In this document: one piece after another, positions 25,968 through 35,850 of the stretch | How the letters are laid out: every line of letters begins with the position of its first letter | How positions within the stretch are numbered: the stretch's first letter is position 1 | NCBI RefSeq assembly: GCF_003113895.1 | Contig: NZ_BDUD01000001.1 | Span: 5,063,315 to 5,127,314, forward strand | Length of the DNA stretch: 64,000 nt | Direction of reading: 5' to 3' | Origin: Nostoc commune NIES-4072 | Lineage (GTDB): Bacteria > Cyanobacteriota > Cyanobacteriia > Cyanobacteriales > Nostocaceae | Position numbers and translations under genes: made by a program | Notes under the pieces: model-generated | Seen by the model: only the letters and a program-made list of their open reading frames with translations | Database searches by the model: none | Told to the model about the DNA's origin: nothing

Positions 25968-28900
25968 ATGACTTTACACAATTGGAGACGCAAGCGTGGC
26001 GTTGCACTTACTAACAAGGGGTTACAAAAAATTAAGGAAGCAAAGCATCAATCAGAAGCAAGAGAAAATTTTGGAAACAGGTATACTCTTGAAGAAATGA
26101 GTGCGCGATCGGGGTTATATTCCGCTACCATCTCGAAAGTATTGAATCGGGAAGGAGGAGTTGATAAACAGACTATTGAGAGGCTTTTTTCAGCTTTTAA
26201 GTTAAAAATAGATAAAGGCGACTATTCAAGCTCAAATACTCGTCTAGATTGGGGAGAAGCTATCTTTAACTCAGTTTTTTATGGACGTACAGAAGAACTT
26301 AATACCCTAGAGCAATGGATTCTTAATGAACAGTGTCAATTAGTTGCATTATTAGGGATAGGAGGCATTGGTAAAACAACCCTGTCTGTAAAATTTGCTC
26401 AACAGATTCAGGAAAACTTTGAGTATGTAATCTGGCGATCGCTACGAGAAGCACCACCTGCTAAAATTATTCTAGGTAACTTAATCCAATTTTTATCTGA
26501 CGAGCAGGAAACGGAAGCAAACTTACCAGAAAGCTTTAGCGAGAGAGTATCACGACTACTCTATTATTTACAAAATCATCGTTGTTTGATAATACTTGAT
26601 AATGCAGAGTCAATTCTCCGCAGTGGTAGCCGCGCCGGACTTTATCGAGAAGGATATGAGGAATATAGTGAGCTTTTAAGACGCGTGGGAGAAGCAACTC
26701 ACCAAAGCTGCTTAGTGCTGACTAGTCGGGAAAAACCCAGAGAAGTGGCATTCCTAGAAGGACAAGCATTAGCTGTTCGCTCATTACCATTGAGTGGCTT
26801 AAAGGTGGCAGAAGGGCAAGAAATCTTAAAGCTCAAGGGACTATCGGCGGCCGAGGATGAATGGAAAGTAATGATTGAACGCTATGCAGGCAATCCATTA
26901 GCCTTGAAGATAGTTGCCACGACCATTCAAGATGTTTTTGATGGTAATGTTACTGGATTTTTGCAACAAGACACATCTGTTTTTGGCGACATTCGTGATA
27001 TTTTAGAGCAGCAATTTGAACGCTTGTCAGATTTAGAAAAAGATATCATGTACTGGCTAGCGATTAATCGTGAGTCGATTACACTCTCAGAACTGCGAGA
27101 TGATATGATATCACCAGTACCACAAGCGAAATTACTAGAAGCTGTAGAATCTTTAGGAAGGCGATCGCTAATCGAGAAAGCTACGCCTACGCTCATTGAA
27201 AAAACTGGATCGCTTTTTACTCTCCAGCCTGTGGTCATGGAGTACGTGACTAGTAGCTTGATAGAACTCGTATGTGAGGAGATTATCACTCAGAATATTG
27301 ATGTATTCACGAGCAAAGCTTTGATAAAAGCGACAGCAAAAGAATATGTTAGGGATACTCAAATTCGCCTCATCATCAAACCAGTTATAAATGGGTTGCT
27401 TACTGTCTTTAGAAGTAAAAAAAACCTAGAAAATCACTTAGCTCAAATTTTAGCAACCCTACGAGATATATCCCCTCTAGAACAAAGTTATACGGCAGGA
27501 AATGTCTTTAACCTGCTTTGTCATTTAGAAATTGATCTTAGCGGTTATGATTTTTCTTATCTAACTATTTGGCAAGCCGACCTGCAAAACGTTAAGTTAT
27601 ACAATGCAAATTTTGCTCACGCCCATCTAGCTAAGTGCGTTTTTGTTGAAACTTTTGGTGGTATTTTTTCAGTAGCTTTCAGCCCTAATGGTAAACTTTT
27701 AGCTACTGGTGATACCAATGGAGAAATTCGCTTGTACGAAGTTGCAAATAGTCAGCAACTTCTGAGTTGTAATGGTCATGGTGGTTGGGTTTGGTCAGTC
27801 TCCTTTAGTCCCGACGGTCAGGTTCTTGCTAGTGGCAGCAATGACCAAACAATAAAGCTGTGGGATACCAATAATGGTCAGTGTATCAAAACTTTAGAGG
27901 GTCATAGTGGTGGAGTTCGTTCAGTCACTTTTAGTCCCGACAGTCAGGTTATTGCTAGTGGCAGTGATGACCAAACAGTGAAGCTATGGAATACCACTAC
28001 AGGCAAGTGTCTAAAAACTTTACAAGAAGTTGGTTGTAGTGTATGGTCTGTTGCCTTCAGTCCAAAAAATTACATCTTGGCAAGTGGAAATGATGACTAT
28101 ACAGTAAGGCTGTGGGATATTAACAGCAGTTCATGTATTCACACCTTAGAGGGTCATACTCAGCGAGTATACTCAGTCACTTTCAGCCCTGACGGTAATA
28201 CACTAGCTAGTGGGAGCCATGACCAAACAGTGAAACTTTGGGACACCAGTACTGCTCAATGTTTTAAAACTTTGCAGGGGCATACTGACTTAGTACATTC
28301 AGTTACCTTTAGTGTAGATGGTAATGCTCTTGTTAGTTGCGGTGATGACCAAACAGTTAAGGTATGGGATTTCGCTACTGGTGAATGCCTTAAAACTCTA
28401 CAAGGACATAGAAGTAGGGTATGGTCTTTAGCAATATGTATAAATCAAAATGTTTGTGCTAGTTGCAGTGATGACCAAACAGTAAAGTTATGGGATATCA
28501 ACACTGGTCAATGCATTAAGACTTTCCAGACTTATAATAATGGGATATGGTCAGTTGCTATCAGTTCAAACGATAACATCCTTGCCAGTGGCAGTAATGA
28601 CCAAACAGTGACATTGTGGGATGCTATTACTGGGAGTTGTCTCAAAATCTTGCGAGGACATGCTAGGAGAGTCACATCAGTTGTGTTTAGTCCTGATTCT
28701 CACTTACTTGCTAGTGGCAGTGAAGACCGAAGCGTAAGGTTATGGGATCTGAGTACTGGTAAATGTCTTAAAATCTTGAGAGGACATACTAATCGAGTTA
28801 CATCAGTTACTTTTAGTGCCGACAACCATTTTCTTGCCAGTGGTAGCGATGACCAAACAATAAGAGTATGGGATATCAGCACTGGTCAATGCCTTAATAC

Positions 28901-29510
28901 CTTACGAGAACATAATGGTAGAACATGGTCAGTCACCTTCAGTTCTGACAGTCATACATTAGCTAGTGGTAGTCATGACCGAACAGTGAAACTTTGGGAT
29001 GTTCGCATTGGCAGATGCCTTCAGACTCTACAGGGTCATGCTGATTGGATATATTCAGTCAGCTTCAATACGGATGCTTGCACCATAGCTAGTGGCAGTG
29101 GTGACCAAACGATAAAACTCTGGGATGTCAGCACTGGTAAGTGTCTCAGAACTTTACGAGGGCATACAAATACTGTATATTCAGTTGCTTTCAGTTTGGA
29201 TGGTCGCATACTAGCAAGTGGTAGTGGCGACCAAACAGTGAAGCTTTGGGATGTTGACACAGGTAGCTGCTTAAGAACTTTATCAGGACATACTAGGTGG
29301 GTTTGGTCAGTGTGCTTTAGTCCAGATGGCCAAACTGTGGTCAGTTGCAGTGAAGATGAGACAATTAAGATTTGGTATGTAGAAACAGGTGAATGCTTGA
29401 AAACTTTGAAAAGCAAAAGCCCTTATGAGGAAATGAATATCACTAGTATAACTGGGTTAACTGAGTCTCAGAAGGATACTTTAAAAGCTTTAGGAGCAGT
29501 TGAGTATTAA
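25968..29510 (+). CDS. STAND protein: HTH, NB-ARC, pentapeptide linker and 14 WD40 repeats
   Basis: An 1180-residue signal-transducing NTPase. Residues 36-80 contain a Cro/XRE-like HTH (YTLEEMSARSGLYSATISKVL). The NB-ARC domain follows, with Walker A LLGIGGIGKTTLSVKFAQQ near 130-148, Walker B CLIILDNAES near 210 and GNPLALKIV near 310. A helical arm leads to a pentapeptide-like stretch (LQNVKLYNANFAHAHL), then 14 WD40 repeats of 42 residues from about 562 to 1150, enough for two seven-bladed propellers. Such proteins act as ligand-gated switches; bacterial relatives include the Avs-type and transcription-regulating STAND ATPases. An HTH as effector suggests DNA binding. The repeats are near-identical in places, indicating ongoing recombination. 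Confidence 0.93.
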   Translation: MTLHNWRRKRGVALTNKGLQKIKEAKHQSEARENFGNRYTLEEMSARSGLYSATISKVLNREGGVDKQTIERLFSAFKLKIDKGDYSSSNTRLDWGEAIFNSVFYGRTEELNTLEQWILNEQCQLVALLGIGGIGKTTLSVKFAQQIQENFEYVIWRSLREAPPAKIILGNLIQFLSDEQETEANLPESFSERVSRLLYYLQNHRCLIILDNAESILRSGSRAGLYREGYEEYSELLRRVGEATHQSCLVLTSREKPREVAFLEGQALAVRSLPLSGLKVAEGQEILKLKGLSAAEDEWKVMIERYAGNPLALKIVATTIQDVFDGNVTGFLQQDTSVFGDIRDILEQQFERLSDLEKDIMYWLAINRESITLSELRDDMISPVPQAKLLEAVESLGRRSLIEKATPTLIEKTGSLFTLQPVVMEYVTSSLIELVCEEIITQNIDVFTSKALIKATAKEYVRDTQIRLIIKPVINGLLTVFRSKKNLENHLAQILATLRDISPLEQSYTAGNVFNLLCHLEIDLSGYDFSYLTIWQADLQNVKLYNANFAHAHLAKCVFVETFGGIFSVAFSPNGKLLATGDTNGEIRLYEVANSQQLLSCNGHGGWVWSVSFSPDGQVLASGSNDQTIKLWDTNNGQCIKTLEGHSGGVRSVTFSPDSQVIASGSDDQTVKLWNTTTGKCLKTLQEVGCSVWSVAFSPKNYILASGNDDYTVRLWDINSSSCIHTLEGHTQRVYSVTFSPDGNTLASGSHDQTVKLWDTSTAQCFKTLQGHTDLVHSVTFSVDGNALVSCGDDQTVKVWDFATGECLKTLQGHRSRVWSLAICINQNVCASCSDDQTVKLWDINTGQCIKTFQTYNNGIWSVAISSNDNILASGSNDQTVTLWDAITGSCLKILRGHARRVTSVVFSPDSHLLASGSEDRSVRLWDLSTGKCLKILRGHTNRVTSVTFSADNHFLASGSDDQTIRVWDISTGQCLNTLREHNGRTWSVTFSSDSHTLASGSHDRTVKLWDVRIGRCLQTLQGHADWIYSVSFNTDACTIASGSGDQTIKLWDVSTGKCLRTLRGHTNTVYSVAFSLDGRILASGSGDQTVKLWDVDTGSCLRTLSGHTRWVWSVCFSPDGQTVVSCSEDETIKIWYVETGECLKTLKSKSPYEEMNITSITGLTESQKDTLKALGAVEY

Positions 29511-29631
29511 TTGAAGAAAAGAATTCAGAAGTCAGAATCAGGGCGCTCGTAAGCGTTGTGTTAGCGACGTAAGAGCATCAGACTCGCTACCGCAACTCTT
29601 GTAGAGGCTCCGCCAACACGAATGAATGCTA

Positions 29632-30612
29632 TCAGTTGGGAATTTTGCGTTTCAGTAGCGAAACTGCACCTAAAACGCTGTATGCTAATATCCCTAATGC
29701 AGCAGATGGTTCAGGTACTGATGCTAGGTTAAGTGCTGAGAAAGCTAATTCTCCAATTAGTTTATGAGTTTTAGTTGTAGGATGAACTTCGTCCCAAAAC
29801 ACAAATTTTTCAGGATTACATAAAACTTGTTGTGTAGGAACATCTATGGGGACTACTGATAAGTCTTTACTGATACAAGAGTTGGTCACGTTTGTAAAAC
29901 CGAATTCATCTGGAGCAGCAATAATCCTATCAAATAGGGAATTAACATTCAGTTCTATAATGTTGATATCGGGATCTAATTGTTGCCTCAAAGATTTGAG
30001 TGTCGTGTTTAAGCTAGAGTTATGTGTGCTGCTGAATGTGTTGAATAAGTTGGAACGTTGACTATCGAAATTTGCAAAAGGCAATTTTCCCAAATCTGGC
30101 AAGTTGACCACCATGATATCTCTAGCGCCATCAGCAACAAGCGATGTCAATGCTGCTGATAAATTTCCCACTGTATTGGTAGGGTTGGGAACACCACCGA
30201 AAAAGTAACTTAAGTAGTCATTAGTACCAGCCCAAATAATATATAGAGCATTAGGATCGGCTGTTTGTGCTGATACAAAACTATTTATTTCTTGCTGTAA
30301 TCCTGGTAAGCTAGGTAAACCAATATTCTCAGTTCCTGTCGTCGCACCACCAAAAGCAAAGTTATTTTTCAGATTTAATGTTAATCCTAAATCAGAGGCA
30401 AGATAATCAACCCAAATTGGGCCATTAGAAAAACGTCCATTATAGTAGGTTGGACTTGGAGGAATAACTCCGTTAGTGGCATTCAATACATTACCACTAT
30501 CAGAAAAACTGTCTCCAAAGACGTAAATATTGTCATAATCCTTTGCTAATACTTTCAGTGGAAATATCAAAGATAATAGCAAAAATCCTGTTGTTATAAT
30601 TTGTCTTTGCAC
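29632..30612 (-). CDS. Secreted SGNH/GDSL hydrolase with PEP-CTERM anchor
   Basis: A 326-residue esterase/lipase-type protein. A signal peptide covers residues 1-23 (FLLLSLIFPLKVLA). The four SGNH blocks are visible: GDSFSDSGN (residues 32-40), the conserved Gly in FGGATTG, GTNDY, and the catalytic DEVHPT near residue 283. The last 27 residues form a PEP-CTERM sorting signal (VPEPSAALGILAY, hydrophobic helix, LLKRK), so the mature protein is probably processed by an exosortase and linked to the cell surface or exopolysaccharide. The substrate is unknown. A repeat-rich 120-bp spacer separates it from the STAND gene, with which it converges. Confidence 0.92.
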   Translation of the reverse strand: MQRQIITTGFLLLSLIFPLKVLAKDYDNIYVFGDSFSDSGNVLNATNGVIPPSPTYYNGRFSNGPIWVDYLASDLGLTLNLKNNFAFGGATTGTENIGLPSLPGLQQEINSFVSAQTADPNALYIIWAGTNDYLSYFFGGVPNPTNTVGNLSAALTSLVADGARDIMVVNLPDLGKLPFANFDSQRSNLFNTFSSTHNSSLNTTLKSLRQQLDPDINIIELNVNSLFDRIIAAPDEFGFTNVTNSCISKDLSVVPIDVPTQQVLCNPEKFVFWDEVHPTTKTHKLIGELAFSALNLASVPEPSAALGILAYSVLGAVSLLKRKIPN

Positions 30613-30653
30613 AGTTAATTCCTTAATCTGGTTTCAACTTTGTAAAGAAGTCC

Positions 30654-31793
30654 TTAAAGAGGAACTTCGCTCGAATGTTTAGAGCTTTCTTTTGCTGATT
30701 TAGAGCTTTCAAGAGGGTCAGGACTTAGCGCTACATTACCCCAGCGCATAACGTTCGCAGAAATAGCACCGGCTGCTCCGAAGCCATAGACGAGAACTAG
30801 GTCATTTTCGCGAATCTTGCCCAATTTTGCAGCATAGTACATATTGGCGACAGTAAGCACTGGCCCAATGTTTGCATATTGAGAATAGAGATCAATCGTC
30901 CGTTCTGGATCAATGCCCAGTACGCGTATGCAGAAGCTAGCAAACCAAGCTGTAGATGTATTGAAAATAAAAAAGTCAATTTGCTCGAGTGTTACACCGG
31001 CTGCGGCGATCGCACCCTCACAGCATGTACGGAGAAACCCCACGGCTGTTGAGCGAGTTACCTTGTTGGCTTCCTTGCATAGCTTCATGCGAAGCCGTGG
31101 ATTGCCTTGCGCGTCCGTCGTAAGTTGAGGAAAAACTACATTACACAACTCACCAGCATGAATGGTCTTTGTGCCAAGAATTCCCTGATTCGATTCTAAT
31201 GAACCAACCACGAAAGCTCCGGCACCATCACTAAGAAACCATGACATGGTATCATCTTCGTCAAAAAAGCGAGAGTATGTGCATGAGATAACTACCAAGA
31301 CGTTGCGGTACTCTCCTGCTCGTACCAAGGCACAGGCGGTTTGAAGCGCAATTGGTGTGCTGCCACATGTTGCATCAAGATTCCATGCAGCACCCTCCAG
31401 ACTAAGTTTATGGGCAAGGAAAGCTGCATTGCCTAGCCCGATTTTTTCGGGCCATACAGAAGCGACAATCATCAGATCAACGTCTTTAACAGAAAGTTTA
31501 GCCGCTTCGAGGGCATCTCTTGCAGCACGCTCCTCTAACGTCAGTGATGATTCGCCAGTACCAAGTACCCATCGCTCAACAGTACCACGAAATGGATCTG
31601 ACAGATATGGCATCATTTCTAGGTCAAACTCGTTGCTAGGGGTGGAGCCTGCGAGCGAAAACATCCTCGCCAAACTTTTCTGCTCTGCCTGAGCAATTAA
31701 CTCAGGGTATTTTTGTCTGTAGTAATCATTAGTACGTCTAATGCTGGGAAAGCTGACTGCGATCGCCCGAATACCTACTGGGTAATCCACCAT
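30654..31793 (-). CDS. KAS III-like condensing enzyme lacking the catalytic His
   Basis: A 379-residue thiolase-fold protein of the FabH (KAS III) type. The nucleophile Cys143 is in NLDATCGSTPIALQTA and the late Asn308 is in YANIGPVLTVANM. The glycine-rich C-terminus is YGFGAAGAISANVMRWG. Where FabH has the catalytic His (PHQAN), this protein has FNTST, so Asn278 replaces His. It is therefore unlikely to be a standard decarboxylating ketosynthase and may be an acyltransferase or a specialised C-C or ester-forming enzyme. Its start lies 56 nt inside the end of the ThDP enzyme gene, so the two are translationally coupled and probably act in one pathway. Confidence 0.88.
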   Translation of the reverse strand: MVDYPVGIRAIAVSFPSIRRTNDYYRQKYPELIAQAEQKSLARMFSLAGSTPSNEFDLEMMPYLSDPFRGTVERWVLGTGESSLTLEERAARDALEAAKLSVKDVDLMIVASVWPEKIGLGNAAFLAHKLSLEGAAWNLDATCGSTPIALQTACALVRAGEYRNVLVVISCTYSRFFDEDDTMSWFLSDGAGAFVVGSLESNQGILGTKTIHAGELCNVVFPQLTTDAQGNPRLRMKLCKEANKVTRSTAVGFLRTCCEGAIAAAGVTLEQIDFFIFNTSTAWFASFCIRVLGIDPERTIDLYSQYANIGPVLTVANMYYAAKLGKIRENDLVLVYGFGAAGAISANVMRWGNVALSPDPLESSKSAKESSKHSSEVPL

Positions 31794-33567
31794 AACTAAT
31801 CTCCTCTGAGTAATTATTCGTAGCGCCTTGTGAAATTAGACTGTCGAGACGGCTTCTTATTGGTGCAGGGCAGGCAGGTTCGATGATTACATCAACAACA
31901 AACGGATCGGGCGATGCCATAGCTTTTTCTAGCGCCCCTTGAATGTCGTACTCGCTTTGAACACGGATACCATCAGCTCCCATCCCCTGAGCAATCTTGA
32001 CGAAATCCACTTGGGGAATAGTTGCATCCACGCTGTTGAAGCCCTGATACGTCATTCCCTGTTCGCACATATTGTAGCGACCGTCGTTGAGTACAATCCA
32101 GACGGCGGGAATTTGGAATCCTACCGCAGTGTTTACCTCGCTGTTCATGAGCATAGCACCATCCCCGACAATAGCAACTGCCTTGCTATTCCGTGCTAAG
32201 GCAGCACCCACGACACCAGTCACAAAGTGTCCCATAGACCCAAAGCCAGTGCTGATTCGGAAACGATACGGTTTGGTAAATTGCAGCAGGTGAATTGCCC
32301 AAACCAACGAGTTACCCACTTCGGTCATGATAACTGCATTGCTCTGTTCAACAATCACCTGTTGAATCATATTCATAAGCACATCTGGCCGCACTTTACC
32401 CTCAGCACGCGGATGGATTATATCGCGCTTATACCTCAGCAGTGAGGTAAATGTAGAAGTACTAGAGCGCTCAGGAAAGTACTTCAGTAATGCCTTGACA
32501 AACACTCCCACATCGGACTGGATGGCGAATGTTTTGACAAATGGATATGCGGTTCCTGGTACTTTTGGGTCTATGTCAACATGCAAAAAGCCGCGCCTGG
32601 AAATCATCTCAGGGTTCCAAAACGATGTCAGTTCACCAAGCCGTGTTCCTAGTACGAGTATGTGCCAAGGACGCTGCTCCTGCATATACGTCAAAACTGA
32701 CTCATGTCCGCCAAAGCCGGTGACACCTACGAACTGAGGATGGTTTTCTGGAAAGATGCCCTTACCCCGTGGTGAACACATTACAGCAGCACCAGTTCTC
32801 TCAGCAAGCTGGCGAATCTCTTTTGCAGCACCTCGTGCCCCGAAACCGACCCAGATTGCAAACGGCCCCTCACACAGTAACTGAACACTTTTTGCGATTG
32901 TTTCCTCAGTTGCTGTTACTATACCGTGAGACAGAGTTACGCGTGGCAATGATGTCTTTAATGAACTTGTCTGGATATTTGTAGGAATACTTATATGAGC
33001 TACGAATCCCTCTGGTTGTCCTAGTCCAAGAGCAAGCCTTCGAGAAACCTCTGGGAGTTCATCGCTGGATTCAAGAGTGGTTGCATAATGGAATATTTGC
33101 CCAGAAGTAAAAATCCCGGCGCTAGGCATTGTGTAGGTGCTAGTTTCTTGGCAAGCCCACCGGCCACGCTGTGGTGCTGAGGTCGAAGCTGACACGAAAA
33201 TGACCTTAGCGCCCTCCCAACGGGCAGCTAACAGCCCTGTTAAAGCGTTGGTGATCCCCGGCCCTGTGGTAGTGAATACCACAACCGGGCGATCGCTAGC
33301 AAAATGCGCCTCAATGGCTGCAAAAGCTGCTCCGGCTTCGTGGCGAAAGTGTAACACCTCGATGGGACTTTGATGTAACGCAGCCCACATTGGACCGATC
33401 GCGCCTCCCGAAACACCAAAGGCATACTGCACTCCCATATCTTGCAGTATTTTTACCACTGCCTCTGCTACTGAAAAAGGCCTGGATGGCTTGCTATGAG
33501 ATTGCTGTTCGGTTGAGTTTGATTCTTTACTGTTATTTGCTTTTGTATCTTGAAATCTGACATCCAT
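31738..33567 (-). CDS. Thiamine-diphosphate-dependent enzyme, acetolactate synthase-like
   Basis: A 609-residue protein with the three domains of ThDP decarboxylase/acetolactate synthases. The N-terminal PYR domain has the activating Glu77 (FRHEAGAAFAA). The central domain lies at about 215-365. The C-terminal PP domain has the ThDP-Mg motif GDG 468-470 ... Asn494 (IVGDGAMLMN to VLNDGRYN). The first 30 residues are a polar extension. True acetolactate synthase for valine synthesis usually comes with a small subunit, absent here. Cyanobacterial relatives include the scytonemin enzyme ScyA, so acyloin-type C-C bond formation in a specialised pathway is plausible. It overlaps the KAS III-like gene. 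Confidence 0.9.
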   Translation of the reverse strand: MDVRFQDTKANNSKESNSTEQQSHSKPSRPFSVAEAVVKILQDMGVQYAFGVSGGAIGPMWAALHQSPIEVLHFRHEAGAAFAAIEAHFASDRPVVVFTTTGPGITNALTGLLAARWEGAKVIFVSASTSAPQRGRWACQETSTYTMPSAGIFTSGQIFHYATTLESSDELPEVSRRLALGLGQPEGFVAHISIPTNIQTSSLKTSLPRVTLSHGIVTATEETIAKSVQLLCEGPFAIWVGFGARGAAKEIRQLAERTGAAVMCSPRGKGIFPENHPQFVGVTGFGGHESVLTYMQEQRPWHILVLGTRLGELTSFWNPEMISRRGFLHVDIDPKVPGTAYPFVKTFAIQSDVGVFVKALLKYFPERSSTSTFTSLLRYKRDIIHPRAEGKVRPDVLMNMIQQVIVEQSNAVIMTEVGNSLVWAIHLLQFTKPYRFRISTGFGSMGHFVTGVVGAALARNSKAVAIVGDGAMLMNSEVNTAVGFQIPAVWIVLNDGRYNMCEQGMTYQGFNSVDATIPQVDFVKIAQGMGADGIRVQSEYDIQGALEKAMASPDPFVVDVIIEPACPAPIRSRLDSLISQGATNNYSEEISYGGLPSRYSGDRSQLSQH

Positions 33568-33944
33568 AGAAAATACAAGAAAATATACTTAGGAATAATT
33601 TCCTTTGTGAGATAATATTATCCCACACCCAAAGTAATCAGCGTGAATATTTGTCGTTTAAATCAGGCAGCAAGCAGCTATGCTGAAGGTAAGAGGCAAG
33701 AGGATTTTAGCCTACTTCATAATAGAGTTTAGTTTGGTTGTGCCAATCGACTTGCTTATCTTTACACAGTTTAGTCTTTTGTTGTCTACTTACTTGAACT
33801 CTGCTTTGATCAATAAATGTTTAGAAAGTTTAAGAGTTGCAAATGTGGCGATGCCTGCGGCGGGCTGCACCAATGCAGATGGGTGAACCCATCTTTTCGT
33901 TTGTGAGAACTGAACACTATTAATCAAGCTCTGGAGTATAAAAA
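33568..33944. other. Intergenic region between divergent genes
   Basis: This 377-bp stretch carries a short dispersed GCGATGCCTGCGGCGGGCTG-type repeat near 33850. A 68-codon frame from 33680 shows no conserved features and reads into that repeat, so it was not called. No regulatory site was assigned. Confidence 0.5.
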
Positions 33945-34643
33945 ATGATTGACTTCAATCAGTATAAAGCTTTAACTTTCGATTGTTACGGAACCTTAAT
34001 CGATTGGGAGAACGGTATCTTACGGGTGCTAAAGCCACTTCTGCTGGCACATAACACTAATTTGGATGATGAGGAAATTCTAGAACTGTTTGCTGAATTT
34101 GAAGCAGAACTGGAAAAGGGCGATTATATCAAATATCGGGAAGTTTTGAAGAGAGTAGTCCAGAAATTTGGTGAACGATTTGGTTTTGGGCCAACTGCTG
34201 AGGAACTAAATTCACTTGCTGATTCGATTCAGCATTGGCTGCCTTTCGCTGATACAATTGAGGCACTTAAAACCCTCAAGCAAAAGTTTAAGCTGGTAAT
34301 TATCTCAAATGTAGATGACGATCTCTTTGCTTTCTCGGCAAAGCACTTGCAGGTGGAATTTGACCAGATAATCACAGCAGAACAGGCAAAAAGCTACAAA
34401 CCCTCCTTCAACAACTTCAGACTGGCTATTGAAAGAATTGATTTGCCGTTAGAGCAGATATTACATGTTGCTGCTAGTGTATATCATGATATCGTTACAG
34501 CCAAATCTCTGGGACTTTCAACAGTCTGGGTAAACCGTCGAGCAGACCAAAAAGGACTTATAGCCACAGGTTCAGCAATAAGTCAAGCTGATTTAGAAGT
34601 GCCCGATTTAAAGAGTCTTGCTGCTTTAAGTTTAGCGAAATAA
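33945..34643 (+). CDS. HAD-type haloacid dehalogenase-like hydrolase
   Basis: A 232-residue HAD-superfamily hydrolase of the type II haloacid dehalogenase subgroup. Motif I is LTFDCYGTLIDW, with Asp14 as the nucleophile. Motif II is the Ser/Asn in LVIISNVDDD. The Lys of motif III is in QAKSYKPSFNNF. Motif IV is reduced, SVYHDIVTAKSLGLSTVWVNR. The helical cap lies at about residues 20-90. The family includes 2-haloacid dehalogenases and phosphatases of small metabolites; without the diagnostic substrate residues the reaction is open. It is monocistronic. Confidence 0.9.
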   Translation: MIDFNQYKALTFDCYGTLIDWENGILRVLKPLLLAHNTNLDDEEILELFAEFEAELEKGDYIKYREVLKRVVQKFGERFGFGPTAEELNSLADSIQHWLPFADTIEALKTLKQKFKLVIISNVDDDLFAFSAKHLQVEFDQIITAEQAKSYKPSFNNFRLAIERIDLPLEQILHVAASVYHDIVTAKSLGLSTVWVNRRADQKGLIATGSAISQADLEVPDLKSLAALSLAK

Positions 34644-34878
34644 TATCGAGGAATAGCTACTCAGTGCCTAGAACTGTTTCGACGAGAATCTGTTGTTACA
34701 AAACGAAACAGGGATTGCAACATAGATTGATTCTGTCTTAATCTGGAAAAACTACTACTCCAGTTTGACGCAACGTTCACCCTTCTTTTTAGGGCGACGC
34801 GCAAGGGACGAGTAAAGCTCGTAACAACCCTCTGATTCTGGCTCTTCAGGATCAGCTTGTTCAAGAAAACACTTTGAT

Positions 34879-35760
34879 ATGCCTAAAACGATGAAAGCAT
34901 CTGCTAATTTCGACTTTGAAGACGAGAAATTTAATGCACCGCCTTCTCAAGTCCTTCCCTGGTGTCAGATGATTAATCCTCGATATGGCACAGATGGTAT
35001 GCAATCCCACGGTTTGGCAATTAAGCTGGATAATGCTAATGCTGTCGGCTTTGTGCCAGATGATAATTGGCAGCAAGTGGAGCATGAATTTACCTCTGGA
35101 GTTGAAACGGTCTTTATTTCCACTACTCCACGCGTAGTTATAGTGCGTCGGGGGCCATTATCTGTTAAAGACCGGGAAAGTGGTTTAAAACTGGGTACGC
35201 TCAAAGAGAATTATGATGCTTTTTTAGCCGACAAACTTAAATTTAAAACCTTTACTCGCTATCTAATTTTTCTAGTGGGAGAGAATAAAAAGTTTTTACA
35301 TGAATTACCACTACAACTAACTCTTAATGGTGCCGCCGGAGCAAGTTTTAGCAAAACCTACTGCGAATATCAACAAGGCAAAGTAGTTAGTGGATTTGTC
35401 GCTGAACTAGAAAAGGCTTATGCTGTTTATCGCAAGCAACCCTTGACACCAAAAGGCCCATTGTTCCACGCTCACGGCATTTTTTGTCCAATAATTGAGT
35501 GTGAAGAAAGAGGTATTGAACCAAATACAGTTTTGGTAGCTTCAACTGTAGACTACAAACATCCCACGGTAGGGACTTTAACAGAATACTTAATTGCTTC
35601 CGATTCTCTTGAGTCTAGAATGATTTGCAAGACTTTTGAAGAATACAAAGATTTTGGGAAGGAACCTGTAAAATCAGAAACGCCTAAATTGGCAATGGCA
35701 GGAGTTTCTAACTCTTATGTTTATGCTGATGAAGATGATTTTGCTTATCCACCTTACTAA
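34879..35760 (+). CDS. DUF5895-like conserved protein
   Basis: A 293-residue soluble protein that I match from memory to the cyanobacterial DUF5895 family, whose function is unknown. Conserved-looking pieces are PPSQVLPWCQMINPRYG, TTPRVVIVRRGPLSVKDRES and FLVGENKKFLHELPLQLTLN, followed by an acidic tail (ADEDDFAYPPY). The layout, with substrate-like protein and DNA segments but no catalytic motif, gives no mechanism. Relatives are often found on plasmids or near phage-like genes. The upstream 235 bp hold no gene. Confidence 0.6.
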   Translation: MPKTMKASANFDFEDEKFNAPPSQVLPWCQMINPRYGTDGMQSHGLAIKLDNANAVGFVPDDNWQQVEHEFTSGVETVFISTTPRVVIVRRGPLSVKDRESGLKLGTLKENYDAFLADKLKFKTFTRYLIFLVGENKKFLHELPLQLTLNGAAGASFSKTYCEYQQGKVVSGFVAELEKAYAVYRKQPLTPKGPLFHAHGIFCPIIECEERGIEPNTVLVASTVDYKHPTVGTLTEYLIASDSLESRMICKTFEEYKDFGKEPVKSETPKLAMAGVSNSYVYADEDDFAYPPY

Positions 35761-35818
35761 AAAAAAGTGAGGAGTGAGGAGTGATGAGTTTTGAATTAAT
35801 AACTCCTAACTCCTGTAC

Positions 35819-35838
35819 AGACGCGATTAATCGCGTCT
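35819..35838. repeat. 20-bp perfect palindrome (dispersed family)
   Basis: AGACGCGATTAATCGCGTCT, a perfect palindrome between the convergent DUF5895-like and MltA genes. A close relative, with GA in place of the central bases (GCGATGAATCGCGTCT), is the repeated core of the ten-copy array at 53541-53790. Confidence 0.85.
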
Positions 35839-35850
35839 CTACTCCTAACT

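Noticed and set aside
33680..33886. 68-codon plus-strand frame
   Set aside because: Its end is encoded by the dispersed GGCGATGCC repeat and nothing conserved is visible.
34661..34864. 67-codon minus-strand frame before the DUF5895-like gene
   Set aside because: No recognisable motif; composition is like intergenic sequence.
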